Of a stretch of 25,487 nt of DNA, positions 23,036-25,487 are shown piece after piece (positions within the stretch are counted from its first letter, which is position 1; every line of letters begins with the position of its first letter). The translations under genes were made by a program, and so were the position numbers. The DNA is from Spirochaetaceae bacterium (GTDB lineage: Bacteria > Spirochaetota > Spirochaetia > SZUA-6 > Fen-1364), in the NCBI GenBank assembly GCA_003141795.1, contig PLNO01000193.1:13900-39386 (forward strand), in the 5' to 3' direction. The notes beneath the pieces are model-generated. The model was not told where the DNA came from. It did not search any database and saw nothing but the letters and a program-made list of their open reading frames with translations.

Positions 23036-24490
23036 CTACGGTGTGCGCCCCATCCCCGGAGAGGAATCCGCCGCGGGTGCGACGGTGGTGAGCGGAGCGG
23101 GAAGGGGGGTCTGGCTGAGCCGTTCGATCCTGTAGATCACCCAGTCGCCGTTGTCACGTTTCATCCACACGCGCTCCGCGACGCTGTTGCCCTCCGACCG
23201 CGGCATTTCGTCCTTCTGCGACCCCGCTTCCGTTTCCGGTGGAGAGGCAGGCGTCCACTTGTCGTACGTCACATTGAACACCGGGGACGGCTCTCCCTGC
23301 TCCTCAGTGACGACGAGCGATGTGACGCCGTAGAGGGCCTGCGGGCTGACGAGCGCCGGTCTGCCCCGGCCGTCCCAGTCAGCCGCGGAAACGATGTTCG
23401 ATCTGCCCCCATAGCCCTGCGTCACTTTGGAGGTGACATAGAGGGTGGTTGTCGCATTGATATCCCCCTTGCCCGCCTTGCCGACGACGCATGCCTGCAT
23501 GGTCATATGGTCCAGCGCGTTCATGCTCGTGTAGAAGGTGGTGACCACCTTCTCCGCCGCGTAGCCGCGCGTGACCCGGGGGGCGAGCGCATTTTTGAGC
23601 ACGCTCCCGAAGACGGCGCTGACTGCGATCACGATGGCGACAATGACGGCGATGAGCTTCCAGTTCTTCTCCCAGAACATGCGCCGCTTGAAGCTCCGTG
23701 CCGACCCCGTTTCCTGCGAGCGCATCTCCGAAAGCGCGCGATCCTTCCGTTCGGCGCTGAGGGGGATGAACAGCGCAACCGACTTCCACGCCTCCATGCT
23801 CGTCGCCCATTCGGAGAGGTCCACGGGGCCGCGCTGTGCCCTGCCCAGGCCGGCCATGACGAGATCGGAGACCTCGGGAGCGAGCTCGGGCACCGCACGC
23901 GACGGCGCGGTGATCGAAAGCTTCCGCGTCTGCTCGTGCAGCTCCTCCGCATCGGCGCCGGTGAAGGGAAAACGGCCGGTGATGACGCGGTAGAGGATCG
24001 CGGCGATCGTGAACGAGGCGCGCTCTTCGTCGCGGAGATCGGGATGGTTGAGGCTCTCGTAGCTTTCCCTGTTGAGCTCGAACGTGCGCATGTCCCTTAT
24101 TTCCGCGCAGACGGCGGGAGGGAGAAAGAGCACGCCGCCGGCGTCGGTGAAGAGGACCGCGTCCGATTCGATCGGAAACCATGCCCCGCCGCCGGCGGGG
24201 AGGCGCCTCAGGGCGTTCACCAGACGGGACACGAAGGGGAGCGCCCGGGCGAGCGGCAGGCTCAGCACCTCCTCGAGAGAGGTCCCCTTGACCAGCGGTC
24301 CGCAGAGAAAAACCTCTCCGTCGCGCTCGACCACGCTCTGAAATCGCCACTCGTGCACGGCCCCAGCGTCCAGGTTCCATCCGGGAGAACCCTTCGCGGA
24401 GAGGATGCGCGTGAGGGCCTTGCCGCGGGCGTTGTGCCCCACCTGCACCGCAAGATGCGTGACGCCCTGATCGATCAGCTCGATCGCCAT
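23036..24490 (-). CDS. Membrane-anchored pseudokinase-like protein
   Basis: A 484-residue protein. The first 250 residues resemble a degraded serine/threonine kinase. The C-lobe is recognisable in TIAAILYRVITGRFPFTGAD (161-180), matching the usual LGVVLYELLTGRxPF. The catalytic loop HRDxKxxN and the DFG are replaced: AWFPIESDAVLFTD then LFLPP. Phosphate transfer is therefore unlikely. A single membrane helix lies at about 278-297 (KLIAVIVAIVIAVSAVFGSV), leaving a C-terminal half outside that includes TTFYTSMNALDHMTMQ and ends in a Pro/Ser-rich tail. The arrangement of cytoplasmic kinase-like and external domain resembles PknB-type sensors, but with a dead kinase. It starts 12 bases after the AMMECR1 stop with AAGGA upstream. 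Confidence 0.75.
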   Translation of the reverse strand: MAIELIDQGVTHLAVQVGHNARGKALTRILSAKGSPGWNLDAGAVHEWRFQSVVERDGEVFLCGPLVKGTSLEEVLSLPLARALPFVSRLVNALRRLPAGGGAWFPIESDAVLFTDAGGVLFLPPAVCAEIRDMRTFELNRESYESLNHPDLRDEERASFTIAAILYRVITGRFPFTGADAEELHEQTRKLSITAPSRAVPELAPEVSDLVMAGLGRAQRGPVDLSEWATSMEAWKSVALFIPLSAERKDRALSEMRSQETGSARSFKRRMFWEKNWKLIAVIVAIVIAVSAVFGSVLKNALAPRVTRGYAAEKVVTTFYTSMNALDHMTMQACVVGKAGKGDINATTTLYVTSKVTQGYGGRSNIVSAADWDGRGRPALVSPQALYGVTSLVVTEEQGEPSPVFNVTYDKWTPASPPETEAGSQKDEMPRSEGNSVAERVWMKRDNGDWVIYRIERLSQTPLPAPLTTVAPAADSSPGMGRTP

Positions 24491-24502
24491 GAGGGATGTC
24501 CT

Positions 24503-25057
24503 TTACTGCCGCTGCTCGTGGAAAACGATTGCGCTGAAGATCTCGATCCACGCATCGGGTGATCTCCACGAGTCCTTCTGCAGGCCCGCCTTCATGCACG
24601 TATGCTCGAGGAAAGTCTCCCTGTCCCACCCCTGTTCGGTCGCCACCTGGGGGAGGAGCAGGCCGGAGCGGCCGCCGCTCCTGATCATGATCCCGTGCAC
24701 GCCGACTTCTATGGAGTGCACGTCCCTGATCCGAACGAACGGGGAGAGCACGGAGATCTCCACCCAGATCCTTCCCCATTCACCCGGGGAGACCGGTGGG
24801 AACCGCGGATCCTCGAAGGCGCTGGAGCGCGCGACCTGTTTGATCGTTTCGATGAGCGGGTCAGCCGCGGTGATGTGGCCGATGCAGCCCCGCAGGGAGT
24901 CCCCCTCCTTCAGAGTCACGAAAGCCCCGCACGGCTCGGAGAGCATCGGGGTGGCGGCGGGATAGCTGGGCTGCCGGCAGGAAAGCCGCGAGCCGATGGC
25001 TTCCCGTGCGGTCTGGAGGAGAATGCGCTTGTCGTGATCCGTCAGTGCAAAGGTCAT
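24503..25057 (-). CDS. amrA: AMMECR1-domain protein (AmmeMemoRadiSam system protein A)
   Basis: A 184-residue soluble protein that is almost entirely the AMMECR1 domain. The diagnostic element LRGCIGHITA lies at 55-64, preceded by GAFVTLKEG. IWVEISVLSPF and GIMIRSGGRSGLLLPQVA follow, and TFLEHTCMKAGL is near the end. The molecular role of the family is not settled; in many prokaryotes it is encoded next to a MEMO1 homologue and a radical SAM enzyme. Here its ATG overlaps the stop of the MEMO-like gene by four bases (ATGA), so both are made together. Confidence 0.9.
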   Translation of the reverse strand: MTFALTDHDKRILLQTAREAIGSRLSCRQPSYPAATPMLSEPCGAFVTLKEGDSLRGCIGHITAADPLIETIKQVARSSAFEDPRFPPVSPGEWGRIWVEISVLSPFVRIRDVHSIEVGVHGIMIRSGGRSGLLLPQVATEQGWDRETFLEHTCMKAGLQKDSWRSPDAWIEIFSAIVFHEQRQ

Positions 25058-25487
25058 TCCATTGAGGGGGCGGCAGTGTCGATGCTGACGCCTGCATAAT
25101 GTACGATCCGCGAATCGTCGGTCTCCGAGCTGCGCGAGCTGGTGCGGGCCAGGATCTCAACCGTGCAGCCCGCGCCCGCGAGGGAGAGCACGGCGGCGAT
25201 CCCCGCCACGCAACAGGCGCTGATCTGCCGCTTTTCCGCGGCGGAAACGATCCCGCGCCAGTCGCCCCTGGTGAGGAGCGAATCCATGGCGGCGCTCTCG
25301 GCGTCCGGGTCTTTGCCGGTCATGTACGACGCCGTGTTTGCGGATACGATGAAGGCAGTATAGTCCGCGCTGTCGGCGAAGGTCAATCGAAGCGCCCGCG
25401 CGAGCGCCGTCACCGTCGCCATGCGGGCATTGCCCACGAGGATCGGGACGATGGACGCTCCAGGGAACAGCCGGCTGATGAAGGGGA
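25054..25487 (-). CDS. amrB: MEMO1-like protein (AmmeMemoRadiSam system protein B), 5' part off-window
   Basis: The C-terminal 143 or so residues are visible. RLFPGASIVPILVGN matches the MEMO core before its C-terminal half. The later ISACCVAGIAAVLSLAGAG corresponds to the region with the conserved cysteine, and RIVHYAGVSI is the terminal strand. MEMO proteins share the fold of class III extradiol dioxygenases. The segment usually written SSDxSHY reads IVSANTASYM here, so the aspartate and histidine are not conserved. The start is outside the window. The C-terminal overlap with AMMECR1 supports the assignment. Confidence 0.8.
   Translation of the reverse strand, partial: PFISRLFPGASIVPILVGNARMATVTALARALRLTFADSADYTAFIVSANTASYMTGKDPDAESAAMDSLLTRGDWRGIVSAAEKRQISACCVAGIAAVLSLAGAGCTVEILARTSSRSSETDDSRIVHYAGVSIDTAAPSME

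Overview
This is a GC-rich, densely coding bacterial chromosome segment with 25 protein genes, two of them cut by the window edges. I see no rRNA, tRNA, CRISPR array, phage or transposase gene. The lineage cannot be fixed by reading alone. A free-living bacterium is clear, and several families here (the AMMECR1/MEMO pair, the DUF4037 and TIGR02757 families, a one-pass membrane pseudokinase) would suit a high-GC spirochaete or a deltaproteobacterium-like lineage; that is a weak inference. Nearly every transcription unit has a housekeeping-type promoter (TTGACN-like box, exactly 17 bases, TAnnnT-like box). This makes the unit boundaries unusually easy to read.

Left block (1-4418): sulfur assimilation. 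A truncated cystathionine beta-synthase-like gene runs leftward. Divergent from it is a tight operon, metY - cysK - Rrf2 regulator - mnmA. It covers O-acetylhomoserine sulfhydrylation, cysteine synthesis, a probable Fe-S/cysteine-sensing repressor and the tRNA 2-thiouridylase. The AT-rich gap between them carries a near-consensus promoter and two copies of a split motif (AATACTA / TGGTAGT), candidates for the Rrf2 operator. Next (4435-6840), a lysA-type PLP decarboxylase with its own promoter is followed closely by a DUF4037 nucleotidyltransferase-like gene.

Middle block (6841-14955). Two leftward units converge on the lysA unit across a cluster of hairpins. One is an alpha/beta hydrolase overlapping a leuB-type dehydrogenase by 4 bases. 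The other is a small zinc-ribbon membrane protein, a xylose-isomerase-family enzyme with a changed metal ligand, and a LysO-type lysine exporter. Rightward from 11476 come a DUF2807 lipoprotein and a TetR regulator under a long palindromic operator, an orphan soluble NqrF-like flavoreductase, and an unrecognised 254-residue protein ending at a strong hairpin.

Right block (14956-25487). A DegT/DnrJ sugar aminotransferase lies just behind a run of nine G. A macro-Nudix fusion converges with and overlaps a TIGR02757 gene. valS and rbsK are divergent from back-to-back promoters. A leftward group then holds MEMO1-like (partial), AMMECR1, a membrane pseudokinase, and a soluble MshEN-GAF-histidine kinase.

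The most notable points are: (i) recurring leaderless or near-leaderless promoters (valS, rbsK, flavoreductase, macro-Nudix, probably the hydrolase); (ii) an AMMECR1/MEMO pair next to a pseudokinase and a cytoplasmic sensor kinase, with the usual MEMO Asp/His motif lost; (iii) the macro-Nudix fusion, whose macro half looks N-terminally shortened; (iv) the xylose-isomerase variant with Asp replaced by His at a metal site; (v) the 32-base TetR operator.
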